From positions 30,418-94,417 of the forward strand of contig CAWEVM010000004.1 of NCBI GenBank assembly GCA_963812505.1: a DNA stretch of 64,000 nt, given 5' to 3'. Positions 16,411 to 23,904 of the stretch are shown one piece after another (within the stretch, counting starts at the first letter, position 1; each line of letters opens with the position of its first letter). Position numbers and translations under genes: made by a program. The stretch comes from JAMXLO01 sp963812505. GTDB lineage: Bacteria; Pseudomonadota; Alphaproteobacteria; Acetobacterales; Acetobacteraceae. The notes below the pieces were generated by a model. The model was not told where the DNA came from and made no database searches. It saw only the letters and a program-made list of their open reading frames with translations.

Positions 16411-18432
16411 TTACGCCACGGTGGCCGATGCCGGGCCTGGTCGCTTTACCACCAGCCCCTGCCCGGTCGGTAATTCCAGTACCGCGTGCCCGCGGTCCCG
16501 CATGAACTCATCCACCGCGAGTTTCTGGTCGCGATAGCCGGCCCAGCCGTAGTCATCGAACACGACCATTCCGCCCGGGCTGATCCGCTCGAACAACACC
16601 TCCAGCGCCCCGCACTCGGCCTGCGGGTTGTTCATATCGACATGCAGGAAGGCGATGCTCCGGGGCGCACCCTCGGCAAGCACGTCGGGCACCTTGCCGC
16701 GGGTGACCCGCACGTTCGGCCAGGCTCGGAACCGTGCGCGGACCTGCTCGAACAGCTCCGGGGCGTGCGCCGGCAGACGCTTGCCCTCGCCCGCGCCGCC
16801 GGACGGATCGAACAGATCGTACAGAAAGCACTGTCGGTCGGGTAATCCGGCAAGAAAGCGCAGCATGACTGCCATCGAATAGCCCTGGTAACTGCCACAT
16901 TCGACGAAGTCGCCAGCGACGCCCAGGCAGCTCTCCGCCGACCAACACAATGTATGCGTGCGCCAGACGATGGCGAGCTCGACATCTGAGGGTTGCTCGG
17001 CCGTCACAGCCGCGACAAAGCGCGGCTCGGTCAGGAAGCCATGACTGTGGCTGTAGGTGATCAGGTTGTCAGCCAGGAACCACGGGTCGCGCGTATCGCC
17101 CATATGGGCAACCAGTGTGTTCAGAGCCTCCACGACGGCGGCATGCTGCTTCAGACCCCAGAACAAATGCGGGACCCGCAGTTCCGCGGACGGTTCCCGC
17201 TGGGCCGTCGGGATCGGTTTCGGGGACGGGCGTGCTCCAGGCCTGGGCAGCAGCGCATCCAGTTGGCGTGGCACCGAGGCAGGCAGCATCGAGGCCGCAA
17301 GCCGTACCGCGTCCGCGACAGTTGCAATGCCTGCCTGCTCACCGTCCACCGCCAGACAGGTGGTCCGTCCGCTGGCGTCGGTCACCGGGCCACGGAAAGG
17401 AACGTCGGGCGTCTGCCGCTTCGGCGGGAGATTGAAGCTATTCGTGTCGACACCGTATTTCTGTCCAACCAGCCGCATCTCGGCGATGGTCTGGTCGTAG
17501 AGCCGGGGGTCTCGATTGGCACCCAGTCCCATCCGCAACAGGACATTGCGCATGTTGACGGCGATGTCCGGATCATCCTTGAAGAATATCTTCTTGGCCG
17601 TGATCAGGGCCGAAGCAACCGTCAGCTCAAGGTTCGCGGTATCGATGAAATACTCCACCATCTCTCGGCGCAGCTCTGGATTCTCGGCGTGATAACGCTT
17701 CTGTAGCGGCACGCCGTCGCTGCCGATGAAGAGCGCGTTCCCGTTGCTGTGGCCCGATGCGCCGCAGATCGACAACGGTCGATCGATGTGGAGGAACTCG
17801 TCCATCGCCCACAGGTTGGCGATACCAGAATGAACGTCCTGGACAGGGCCGGCGAAGTATTGGCCGCCGCAGAACGCCTTCACCTTGTCGATCACAGAGC
17901 GGCGCAGAAATGCTGCATTGTAGATCAGTGGCGTGCTCGTCCAGATGAGGGTCCCGTCATACAACTGGCGCAGCAGATCGCGGCAACTACACATGGTGCC
18001 GGCGACAGGACCTGGCAAATTCACCAGCAGGCGGTTTCGCGCCACCACGCGCAACGAACTCGGCCAGTCGTAATTGTGCGGTGCCCAGTGCAATGCACCG
18101 AGGCTCGGTCGGCTCGACATTACCGCGTCGGCGACCGCACAGGCGTCCGGCATCATGCCGTCGTCGTCACCGATGAAGGCCACGAACTCGCCGCTGCTGG
18201 CCGCCAGCGCAGCCTCGAAGTTTGCCGAATACGGCAGGGTGTTGGGCGAACAACTGAGCACGATGCGTGGCGAGGCGAACGCGGCGACGACCTCGTTTGT
18301 CGCCTGATCATTGCCATTGTTCTGGACGACGACCTCGAAGTCGGGATGGGTCTGCGCCAGAGCGGTCGCGACGGCGAACCGCAGGGTATCGGCACGTTGG
18401 CGAGTCGGGATCACGATGGAAAAGCGCGGCAT
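16411..18432 (-). CDS. GT2 glycosyltransferase fused to TylF-like methyltransferase
   Basis: 673 residues, two domains. Residues 1-250 are a family-2 glycosyltransferase: FSIVIPTRQRADTL, the acidic cluster GDDDG (Asp89-91) for the metal-nucleotide sugar. Residues about 440-665 are a class I SAM methyltransferase of the macrocin O-methyltransferase (TylF) kind: DFVECGSYQGYSMAV (SAM loop), FLYDLFDPSGGAGEG and FLHVDMNNPQAECGALEVLF. A Pro-rich linker lies between. The enzyme probably adds and methylates a sugar on a surface glycan. It follows the alpha/beta hydrolase by 32 bases. No other glycan genes are adjacent. Confidence 0.85.
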   Translation of the reverse strand: MPRFSIVIPTRQRADTLRFAVATALAQTHPDFEVVVQNNGNDQATNEVVAAFASPRIVLSCSPNTLPYSANFEAALAASSGEFVAFIGDDDGMMPDACAVADAVMSSRPSLGALHWAPHNYDWPSSLRVVARNRLLVNLPGPVAGTMCSCRDLLRQLYDGTLIWTSTPLIYNAAFLRRSVIDKVKAFCGGQYFAGPVQDVHSGIANLWAMDEFLHIDRPLSICGASGHSNGNALFIGSDGVPLQKRYHAENPELRREMVEYFIDTANLELTVASALITAKKIFFKDDPDIAVNMRNVLLRMGLGANRDPRLYDQTIAEMRLVGQKYGVDTNSFNLPPKRQTPDVPFRGPVTDASGRTTCLAVDGEQAGIATVADAVRLAASMLPASVPRQLDALLPRPGARPSPKPIPTAQREPSAELRVPHLFWGLKQHAAVVEALNTLVAHMGDTRDPWFLADNLITYSHSHGFLTEPRFVAAVTAEQPSDVELAIVWRTHTLCWSAESCLGVAGDFVECGSYQGYSMAVMLRFLAGLPDRQCFLYDLFDPSGGAGEGKRLPAHAPELFEQVRARFRAWPNVRVTRGKVPDVLAEGAPRSIAFLHVDMNNPQAECGALEVLFERISPGGMVVFDDYGWAGYRDQKLAVDEFMRDRGHAVLELPTGQGLVVKRPGPASATVA

Positions 18433-18464
18433 GCGAAGCTCTCCTGCGGTTCAACCTGTCCGCG

Positions 18465-19400
18465 TCATGCGTCGACCGCCTGATCCACGATGAACGACTG
18501 CAACGCCGCCCGTGCGCCGTCCGGATTGTCCAGAAGAACGGCGTGGCCGGTCTCCGGGACACGCGCGGCCACCAGCAGGTGCGGGTTGGCCGCTCGCAAC
18601 ATGGCGATATCCGCCGCCGTGACAACCGAGGCGACACCGGAGGATCGCCGGTCGTCGCCCAGGATGAGCAGACATTTGAACGGTGCCTGACGCACGAGGT
18701 CATGGTGCAGCGTCGTGCGCGCCACCGACGGATCGGCCGGATCGAACCCCATGATCTCGACACAGATGCGGCGCTGATAGGGCCGACAACCGCCGCAGCG
18801 CCATGTCTCGCTGATCCACAGTGCGAGATCGGGTCGCGTAAGATGGAAGGGCGTATCGAGCAGGACTACATTGCGGACCCGGTCCGGCCGCGATCGTGCC
18901 AGTGACAGCGCCACCAGGCCACCCAGAGACTCGCCGATAACGAACAGGCTTCCGGCATGCTGCGGGGCAGGGTCGAGCAGCGCGGCATATTCCGCGGCGA
19001 ACGCATCCAGCGACACGTCGTCCACTGCGCCCGTTGCGCCATGGCCGGGCAACTCGCACAGCACAATGTCGAACACATCGGCAAATGCCAGCACGCGCGC
19101 AGCTGTCAGCGGCAGAAATGTCAGCAGGCCTGGCAGGAACAGCGCGACAGGCTTGCCTGGCCGCGGCTGCGCCGGGATGCGGAAGATGCTGATATCAGTC
19201 GTGCGGCCCCGGATGATGCAGCCCTTGCAAGTCAGATCCTCCCGCTGGGTCCGGATCGACGCCGCTGCCAATTCGTGGAACTGCTCGATGGCCTGCTGCC
19301 GATGGCCGGTCTCATGCAGTCGGTTGATGCGCTGCATTTCCGCGAGCAGCCAAGGAATGGCAGCGGCAATTCCCGGTGCCGGCAGACCTTCGTGGATCAT
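18465..19400 (-). CDS. Alpha/beta fold hydrolase
   Basis: 311 residues. A helical N-terminal segment of about 50 residues precedes the fold. LFLPGLLTFLPLTA is the oxyanion region, CELPGHGATG follows, the nucleophile elbow is GESLGG (Ser near 160) and the late His is in VPETGHAVLLDNPDG. Two Cys pairs (CKGC near 59-62 and CGGC near 208) are unusual and could form a disulfide or bind metal. First gene of a minus-strand operon with the GT2/methyltransferase fusion and the winged-helix/FHA regulator, so it may act on the same glycoconjugate; this is inference. Confidence 0.8.
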   Translation of the reverse strand: MIHEGLPAPGIAAAIPWLLAEMQRINRLHETGHRQQAIEQFHELAAASIRTQREDLTCKGCIIRGRTTDISIFRIPAQPRPGKPVALFLPGLLTFLPLTAARVLAFADVFDIVLCELPGHGATGAVDDVSLDAFAAEYAALLDPAPQHAGSLFVIGESLGGLVALSLARSRPDRVRNVVLLDTPFHLTRPDLALWISETWRCGGCRPYQRRICVEIMGFDPADPSVARTTLHHDLVRQAPFKCLLILGDDRRSSGVASVVTAADIAMLRAANPHLLVAARVPETGHAVLLDNPDGARAALQSFIVDQAVDA

Positions 19401-19583
19401 GGCGTCCTGTCACGTCCAGAGATGACCGCGCGCAAGCGGCGGTCAGTGGGACTGTGCGGCGAATTCGTGAAGCCTCGGTGAACGCCGCGCGACGTGCGGC
19501 GGTCGCCCCTGGTGGCCTCGCTTGGCGACGAAAACCCTTCTAGGCTCGCACCAGATCGCAACCACACCGGCAGGAGCACGGAC

Positions 19584-20431
19584 ATGGATTTTGGCGCATC
19601 GATGTTCTTCACCGACTACTCGATGACATCGGCGGAACTTGCCCAGGCGCTGGAGGCGCGCGGCTTTGAATCGGTCTGGGCGCCGGAGCACTCCCACATT
19701 CCCACCTCGCGCCGGTCGCCATTTCCGGGCGGTGGTGATCTGCCGAAGCAGGTACTACGATGCGATGGACCCGTTCGTCACGCTGACCGCCGCGGCCATG
19801 GCGACCAAGAGCCTGAAGGTCGGCACCGGCGTCTGCCTGGTGAACCAGCGCGATCCGATCCAGACGGCCAAGCTGGTGGCCTCGATCGACCAGGTGTCCG
19901 GCGGGCGCTTCCTGTTCGGCATCGGCGTCGGCTGGAACGCCGAGGAGATGGAAGACCATGGCACGGAGTTCACCACGCGCGCCAAGCTGGTGCGCGAGCG
20001 CGTCGAGGCGATGAAGGCGATCTGGACCAAGAGCAAGGCCGAATACCACGGCGAGTTCGTCAACTTCCCGGAGATGATGGCCTGGCCAAAGTGTGTGCAG
20101 AAGCCACATGCGCCGGTGATCGTCGGCGGCGCTTTCCCGCAGGCTGCACGACGCGCTGTCCGCTACGGCGACGGTTGGATCCCGCTGGCCGGCCGCGGCG
20201 ACATCCTGACCTCCATGACGAAGTTCCGCGAGATGCTGAAGGCGGCCGGGCGCGAGGAAGCCTCTTGCCCGATCACGCTGTTCGGCTGCGCCGACGATGC
20301 CGACACGCTGAAGCGCTACCGCGATCTTGGGCGTCGTGCGCGCCTGCGTCAGCCTGCCGGCGGCGCAGGCCGACGCGGTCCTGCCGACCCTCGACAAATG
20401 GGCGGGACTGATTCGCCAGGTCAACGGCTGA
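19584..20431 (+). pseudogene. Luciferase-like (LLM) oxidoreductase, copy 1, two +1 frameshifts
   Basis: ATG 19584 has AGGAG upstream and begins MDFGASMFFTDYSMTSAELAQ, nearly the same as copy 2 at 20461. Relative to copy 2, one extra G near 19752 (CAGGTAC for CAGTAC) and one extra G near 20330 (TTGGGCG for TTGGCG) break the frame; removing both gives 281 residues ending RQVNG and a TGA at 20429-20431. The family is the F420- or FMN-dependent luciferase-like monooxygenase/reductase group, seen in GVGWNAEEMEDHG and PVIVGGAFPQAARRAVRYGDGWIP. Either a decaying duplicate or an assembly artefact with two false insertions. Confidence 0.8.
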
Positions 20432-20460
20432 ACCATTGCGACGATAGGAAGGGAAAGACG

Positions 20461-21318
20461 ATGCATTTCGGCGCGTCGATGTTCTTCACCGACTATTCGA
20501 TGACGGCAGCCGAGTTTGCTCAGGCGCTCGAGGCCCGCGGCTTCGAATCCGTCTGGGCAGCCGAGCACTCGCATATCCCGACCTCGCGGCGCTCGCCGTG
20601 GGGCGGGGGCGGCGAACTGCCGAAGCAGTACTACGACGTGATGGATCCGTTCGTGACCCTGACGGCCGCCGCGGTGGCGACCAAGACACTGAAGGTCGGC
20701 ACCGGCGTCTGCCTGGTGAACCAGCGCGACACGATCCAGACCGCGAAGCTGGTGGCCTCGATCGATCAGGTGTCCGGCGGGCGCTTTCTGTTCGGCATCG
20801 GCATCGGCTGGAACGCCGAGGAGATGGAGGACCACGGCACGGTGTTCGCTACACGCGCCAAGCTGGTGCGCGAGCGCGTTGAGGCGATGAAGGCGATCTG
20901 GACCAAGAGCAAGGCGGAGTACCACGGCGAGCTGGTCAACTTCCCCGAGATGATGGCTTGGCCGAAACCGGTGCAGAAGCCGCATCCGCCGGTGATCGTC
21001 GGGGGCGCCTATCCAGCGGCTGCACGGCGCGCGGTGCGCTATGGCGACGGCTGGATCCCGCTGGCTGGCCGGCCGGATCAGTATGGCGATGTGTTCGATT
21101 TCGTGCCGAAGTTCCGTGCGATGCTGAAGGAGGCGGGTCGCGACGAGGCGTCATGCCCGGTGACGCTGTTCAACGTGCGCGAGGATGCGGATCTGCTGAA
21201 GCGCTACCGCGACCTCGGCGCGGTTCGCGTCAGCGTTAGCCTGCCAGCCGAAAAGGCGGACAAGACACTGCCCGTGCTGGATCGCTGGGCCAGGCTGATC
21301 AGCCAGATCAACAGCTGA
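20461..21318 (+). CDS. LLM class flavin/F420-dependent oxidoreductase, copy 2
   Basis: 285 residues, intact. Starts MHFGASMFFTDYSMTAAEFAQ after AGGAAGGG. TIM-barrel luciferase-like fold: FESVWAAEHSHIPTSRRSP, TGVCLVNQRDTIQTAKLVASIDQVSGGRFLFGIGIGWNAEEMEDHG and PVIVGGAYPAAARRAVRYGDGWIPLAG. Most relatives with this pattern are annotated as F420-dependent; in proteobacteria FMN use is also possible. It differs from copy 1 mainly in the last third. The following 74-codon gene is 30 bases downstream. Confidence 0.9.
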   Translation: MHFGASMFFTDYSMTAAEFAQALEARGFESVWAAEHSHIPTSRRSPWGGGGELPKQYYDVMDPFVTLTAAAVATKTLKVGTGVCLVNQRDTIQTAKLVASIDQVSGGRFLFGIGIGWNAEEMEDHGTVFATRAKLVRERVEAMKAIWTKSKAEYHGELVNFPEMMAWPKPVQKPHPPVIVGGAYPAAARRAVRYGDGWIPLAGRPDQYGDVFDFVPKFRAMLKEAGRDEASCPVTLFNVREDADLLKRYRDLGAVRVSVSLPAEKADKTLPVLDRWARLISQINS

Positions 21319-21348
21319 GGCAGTTGCCGCGCACTGCGGGAGAACCAG

Positions 21349-21573
21349 ATGTCCGAAACAGTCGATGCGCTGCTGAGCGACCTGCTTGACTGGCTGGCGA
21401 GGGAAGCTCGGCCTTACCACGAGGTGATGGAAGCCTGGCGCACGTCGTGCCCTCGGCTTCCCGTGTGGGAAGATGCGAACGAGCGCGGTCTCATCGAGCA
21501 CACGCGAATGGATGGGTGCGCGATGATCCGTATCACCCCAACGGGCCGCGAGTTCCTGGCGCGGCGACACTGA
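21349..21573 (+). CDS. Small conserved-looking hypothetical protein (74 aa)
   Basis: Start ATG 21349 with GGGAGAACCAG in front. The 74-residue product (SETVDALLSDLLDWLAREARPYHEVMEAWRTSCP...) is helical, then has LPVWEDANERGLIEH and ITPTGREFLARR, which looks like the wing of a small winged-helix protein. No catalytic motif. The codon pattern and ribosome site support a real gene; function not recognised. It may be co-transcribed with the LLM gene. Confidence 0.7.
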   Translation: MSETVDALLSDLLDWLAREARPYHEVMEAWRTSCPRLPVWEDANERGLIEHTRMDGCAMIRITPTGREFLARRH

Positions 21574-21584
21574 TCGTCGCACAA

Positions 21585-21629
21585 AATGCGCAATCATATG
21601 GTTGCGCATTGCCGGAACCGGGCTATATA
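21585..21629 (+). promoter_or_regulatory. Promoter with overlapping palindromic operator of the SRPBCC-ArsR operon
   Basis: AATGCGCAA (21585-21593) and TTGCGCATT (21602-21610) form a perfect 9-bp inverted repeat with an 8-base centre. The right arm contains TTGCGC (21602-21607), which with a 16-base spacer and TATATA (21624-21629) makes a promoter. An ArsR-type dimer bound to the palindrome would block the -35 box, so autoregulation by the ArsR protein encoded two genes on is likely. Confidence 0.6.
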
Positions 21630-21633
21630 GACT

Positions 21634-21651
21634 GGCAACCAGGAGGTTGCC
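21634..21651 (+). promoter_or_regulatory. Hairpin covering the ribosome site of the SRPBCC gene
   Basis: GGCAACC (21634-21640) and GGTTGCC (21645-21651) are exact inverted arms around AGGA. The AGGAGG ribosome site of the ATG at 21653 is inside the loop and right arm, so folding would hide it. Could tune translation; not tested. Confidence 0.4.
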
Positions 21652-21652
21652 A

Positions 21653-22106
21653 ATGGTAGATCGCATCGAGAAGCGGATTGAGCTGAAGGCGCCGGTGTCG
21701 CGCGTGTGGCGGGCGTTGACCGATCACCGCGAGTTCGGCGCGTGGTTTCGCGTCGCGCTGGAAGGTCCGTTCGTGCGCGGGGCAGCAGGTTCGTGGCCGG
21801 ATCACCTGGCCGGGCGCCGAGCACCTGACCATGACCGTGACGGTACAGCGCATGGAGCCCGAGCGGCTGTTCTCGTTCACCTGGCACCCCTACGCAATCG
21901 ACCCCGCCGTTGACTATTCCTCAGAGCCGGTGACGCTGGTTGAGTTCACGCTCGAAGCCATTCCGGGCGGGACGCTGTTGACAGTGGTCGAATTGGGATT
22001 TGCGGCGCTGCCGGCGCATCGACGCGACGAGGCATTCCGCATGAACGACCAAGGGTGGTCGATCCAAGTACAGAACATATCGCAACACCTTGGCGACCCG
22101 GCATAG
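21653..22106 (+). pseudogene. SRPBCC (AHSA1) domain protein, one +1 frameshift
   Basis: ATG 21653 follows AGGAGG. The first frame reads MVDRIEKRIELKAPVSRVWRALTDHREFGAWFRV, the start of an AHSA1/START-like domain. Deleting one G near 21790 (CAGGTTC to CAGTTC) restores VRGRITWPGAEHLTMTVTVQRM and the rest, WSIQVQNISQHLGDPA, to the TAG at 22104-22106; the repaired product is 150 residues. Such proteins pair with ArsR repressors in an operon and bind a hydrophobic ligand in a cavity. The TTG start of arsR overlaps the end by 17 bases. Frameshift may be an assembly error, since the partner is intact. Confidence 0.75.
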
Positions 22107-22431
22107 ATCGCGCGCCCCGCGCATCGATCCGTCAGCAGTGTTTGCCGCGCTGGGCGATACCACGCGGCTCTCATTAATCCGCAGGCTCAGCGACGGCATG
22201 CCGCTCTCGATCGCGCGGCTTGCGGAGGGATCGGCGCTGACGCGACAGGCGGTCACCAAGCATCTGCATGTGCTGGAGAGCGCGGGTGTCGTGAGACGTG
22301 AGCGGTGCGGACGCGAAAGTCTCTATCGCCTGGAGCCCACGCGCATCGCGGAAATGCGCGCGTATCTCGACGGCGTCTCGCGGCACTGGGATGATGCGCT
22401 CGCGCGCCTCAAAGCACTCGTCGAGGATTAG
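22090..22431 (+). CDS. ArsR family winged-helix transcriptional regulator
   Basis: 113 residues. VFAALGDTTRLSLIRRLSDG and the recognition helix LTRQAVTKHLHVLESAGVVRRERCGRESLYRLEP are the canonical ArsR/SmtB helix-turn-helix and wing. There are no CxC metal ligands, so it belongs with the non-metal members that pair with SRPBCC proteins. Start TTG 22090 overlaps the SRPBCC gene; GTG 22139 is a shorter option. Gene order (SRPBCC first, repressor second) is the reverse of the common arrangement. It probably binds the palindrome at 21585-21610. Confidence 0.88.
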   Translation: MATRHRSRAPRIDPSAVFAALGDTTRLSLIRRLSDGMPLSIARLAEGSALTRQAVTKHLHVLESAGVVRRERCGRESLYRLEPTRIAEMRAYLDGVSRHWDDALARLKALVED

Positions 22432-22443
22432 CCGGTGAAGCGA

Positions 22444-23100
22444 TCATGGTGCAGCGGCATGTTCCTCACGTGCCGCCGTCCACACCTCGCGGGCGGCGTC
22501 AGCGTTCAACACCATGATGCCGAGGCCGACGATCAGGTCCGGCCAGACCGAGTGCCATAACAGAGCGGTCACCATTCCGGCCATGATGATCGCGACGTTT
22601 GCAAGTGCGTCGTTGCGGGCCGACAGAAAAGCTGCCCGCGTCAGGCTGCCGCGGTGGTGGCGATAGCTGGCAAGGATGAGCGCGCAGAACAGGTTGATTG
22701 CCAGAGCACCGAGGCCGGTCACTGACAGCGGCAGTGGCGCTGGCACCGACGGTGCCATGAACTTCGTCCATGCGGTCCAGATCGTGGCCAGTCCCGGGAC
22801 CAGCAGGATGGCGGCCAGCGCCATGCCAAGTCGCGCGCGGGCACGTGGCGTCCAGCCCAGTGCGACCGCAATCAGCAGATTGACCGAGGCATCTTCGAGA
22901 AAATCGACGCTGTCGGCGAACAGCGAAACCGAGCCGATTGCGACGGCGACCGCGAACTCGATGCCGAAATAGCCGAGGTTGAGCAGCGCGACCAGCCGAA
23001 CCACGAAGCGCAAGCCCGCATCTTGTGTGGATGGCAGTGCCACTGGACCTCCTGGCTTCGCACGAGCACTCTTCCGACCGAGCGACCGGAATGCTGCCAT
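22444..23100 (-). CDS. CDF-like cation transporter
   Basis: 218 residues with about six membrane segments. FADSVDFLEDASVN (DxxxD) and ARNDALANVAII are the metal-site positions of the cation diffusion facilitator transmembrane domain; no cytoplasmic C-terminal domain follows, so this is a short form. The ATG at 23100 overlaps, on the other strand, the ATG of the enoyl-CoA hydratase (CATG). A GTG at 23046 (MALPSTQDAG) has AGGAGG four bases before it and would relieve the overlap, so it may be the real start. Confidence 0.78.
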   Translation of the reverse strand: MAAFRSLGRKSARAKPGGPVALPSTQDAGLRFVVRLVALLNLGYFGIEFAVAVAIGSVSLFADSVDFLEDASVNLLIAVALGWTPRARARLGMALAAILLVPGLATIWTAWTKFMAPSVPAPLPLSVTGLGALAINLFCALILASYRHHRGSLTRAAFLSARNDALANVAIIMAGMVTALLWHSVWPDLIVGLGIMVLNADAAREVWTAAREEHAAAP

Positions 23101-23893
23101 GCCAAAGACATACGCGACATTACAGACATCAGAGCCACAGCCGAACACGCTGCTGGTCACGCTGACCCGCCCCGAGGTCGCCAATGCGATGAATACGCAG
23201 ATGGGCCTCGACCTGCTCGACCTGTTCCATACGATCGCTGGCGCGCCGAACGAACAGCGCTGCATCGTGCTCACCGGCGCAGGTTCGCGCGCATTCTGTG
23301 CCGGCGGCGACCTTAAAGAGCGCAACGGCATGACCGATCAGCAGTGGCAGGACCAGCACCTGATCTTCGAGCGCGCCATCGGTGCCATCATCCATTGCCC
23401 AATACCGATCATCGCCGCGGTGAACGGCGCCGCCTATGCCGGTGGCATGGAAATCTCGCTCTGCGCCGATTTCATCTACGCAGCCGAGCACGCGCGCTTT
23501 GCATTGACCGAGGTCACCCTCGGCATCATGCCTGGCGCGGGCGGCACGCAGACGCTGCCGCGTGCGGTGGGCGCGCGACGAGCGAAGGAGATCCTGCTCA
23601 CCGGCAGGCCGTTCACCGCGCAGCAGGCGTTCGAATGGGGCATGGTGAACCGCATCTGCGCCGCCGACACGCTGATGACCGAGGCGCTGGAGACCGCGGC
23701 CACCATCGCCAACAATGCGCCGATCTCGACACGGCAGATCAAGCAGTCGGTGAACTATGGGCTGAACATGGACCTCGCCAGCGGTATGATGTTCGAGATC
23801 GAGGCGTATAACCGCATGGTGCCGACCGAGGACCGCCGCGAGGGCATCCGCGCGTTCAACGAGAGGCGCAAGCCGCAATTCCAGGGACGTTGA
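23099..23893 (+). CDS. Enoyl-CoA hydratase/isomerase family protein
   Basis: 264 residues, crotonase fold. LTRPEVANAMNTQMG, LTGAGSRAFCAGGDLKER (oxyanion loop), AAVNGAAYAGGMEISLCADF and the catalytic-region TLGIMPGAGGTQTLPRAVG with the Glu-equivalent positions are clear, followed by FEWGMVNRIC. Acts on acyl-CoA thioesters in a degradation path. The MmgE/PrpD gene starts 11 bases after its stop, so they form an operon, suggesting acyl-CoA plus tricarboxylate-like chemistry. Exact substrate unknown. Confidence 0.92.
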   Translation: MPKTYATLQTSEPQPNTLLVTLTRPEVANAMNTQMGLDLLDLFHTIAGAPNEQRCIVLTGAGSRAFCAGGDLKERNGMTDQQWQDQHLIFERAIGAIIHCPIPIIAAVNGAAYAGGMEISLCADFIYAAEHARFALTEVTLGIMPGAGGTQTLPRAVGARRAKEILLTGRPFTAQQAFEWGMVNRICAADTLMTEALETAATIANNAPISTRQIKQSVNYGLNMDLASGMMFEIEAYNRMVPTEDRREGIRAFNERRKPQFQGR

Positions 23894-23904
23894 GAGGAAA
23901 CGAC

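Larger units (their letters stand above)
19584..21318 (+). repeat. Tandem gene duplication of LLM oxidoreductase
   Basis: Two head-to-tail copies, 19584-20431 and 20461-21318, align along their whole length and are close at the nucleotide level (for example, long shared stretches around GGCACCGGCGTCTGCCTGGT). The high identity suggests a recent duplication. Confidence 0.85.

Noticed and set aside
19609..20985. 458-codon minus-strand ORF opposite the tandem LLM genes
   Set aside because: Antisense shadow of two similar GC-rich genes; it repeats because the genes repeat.
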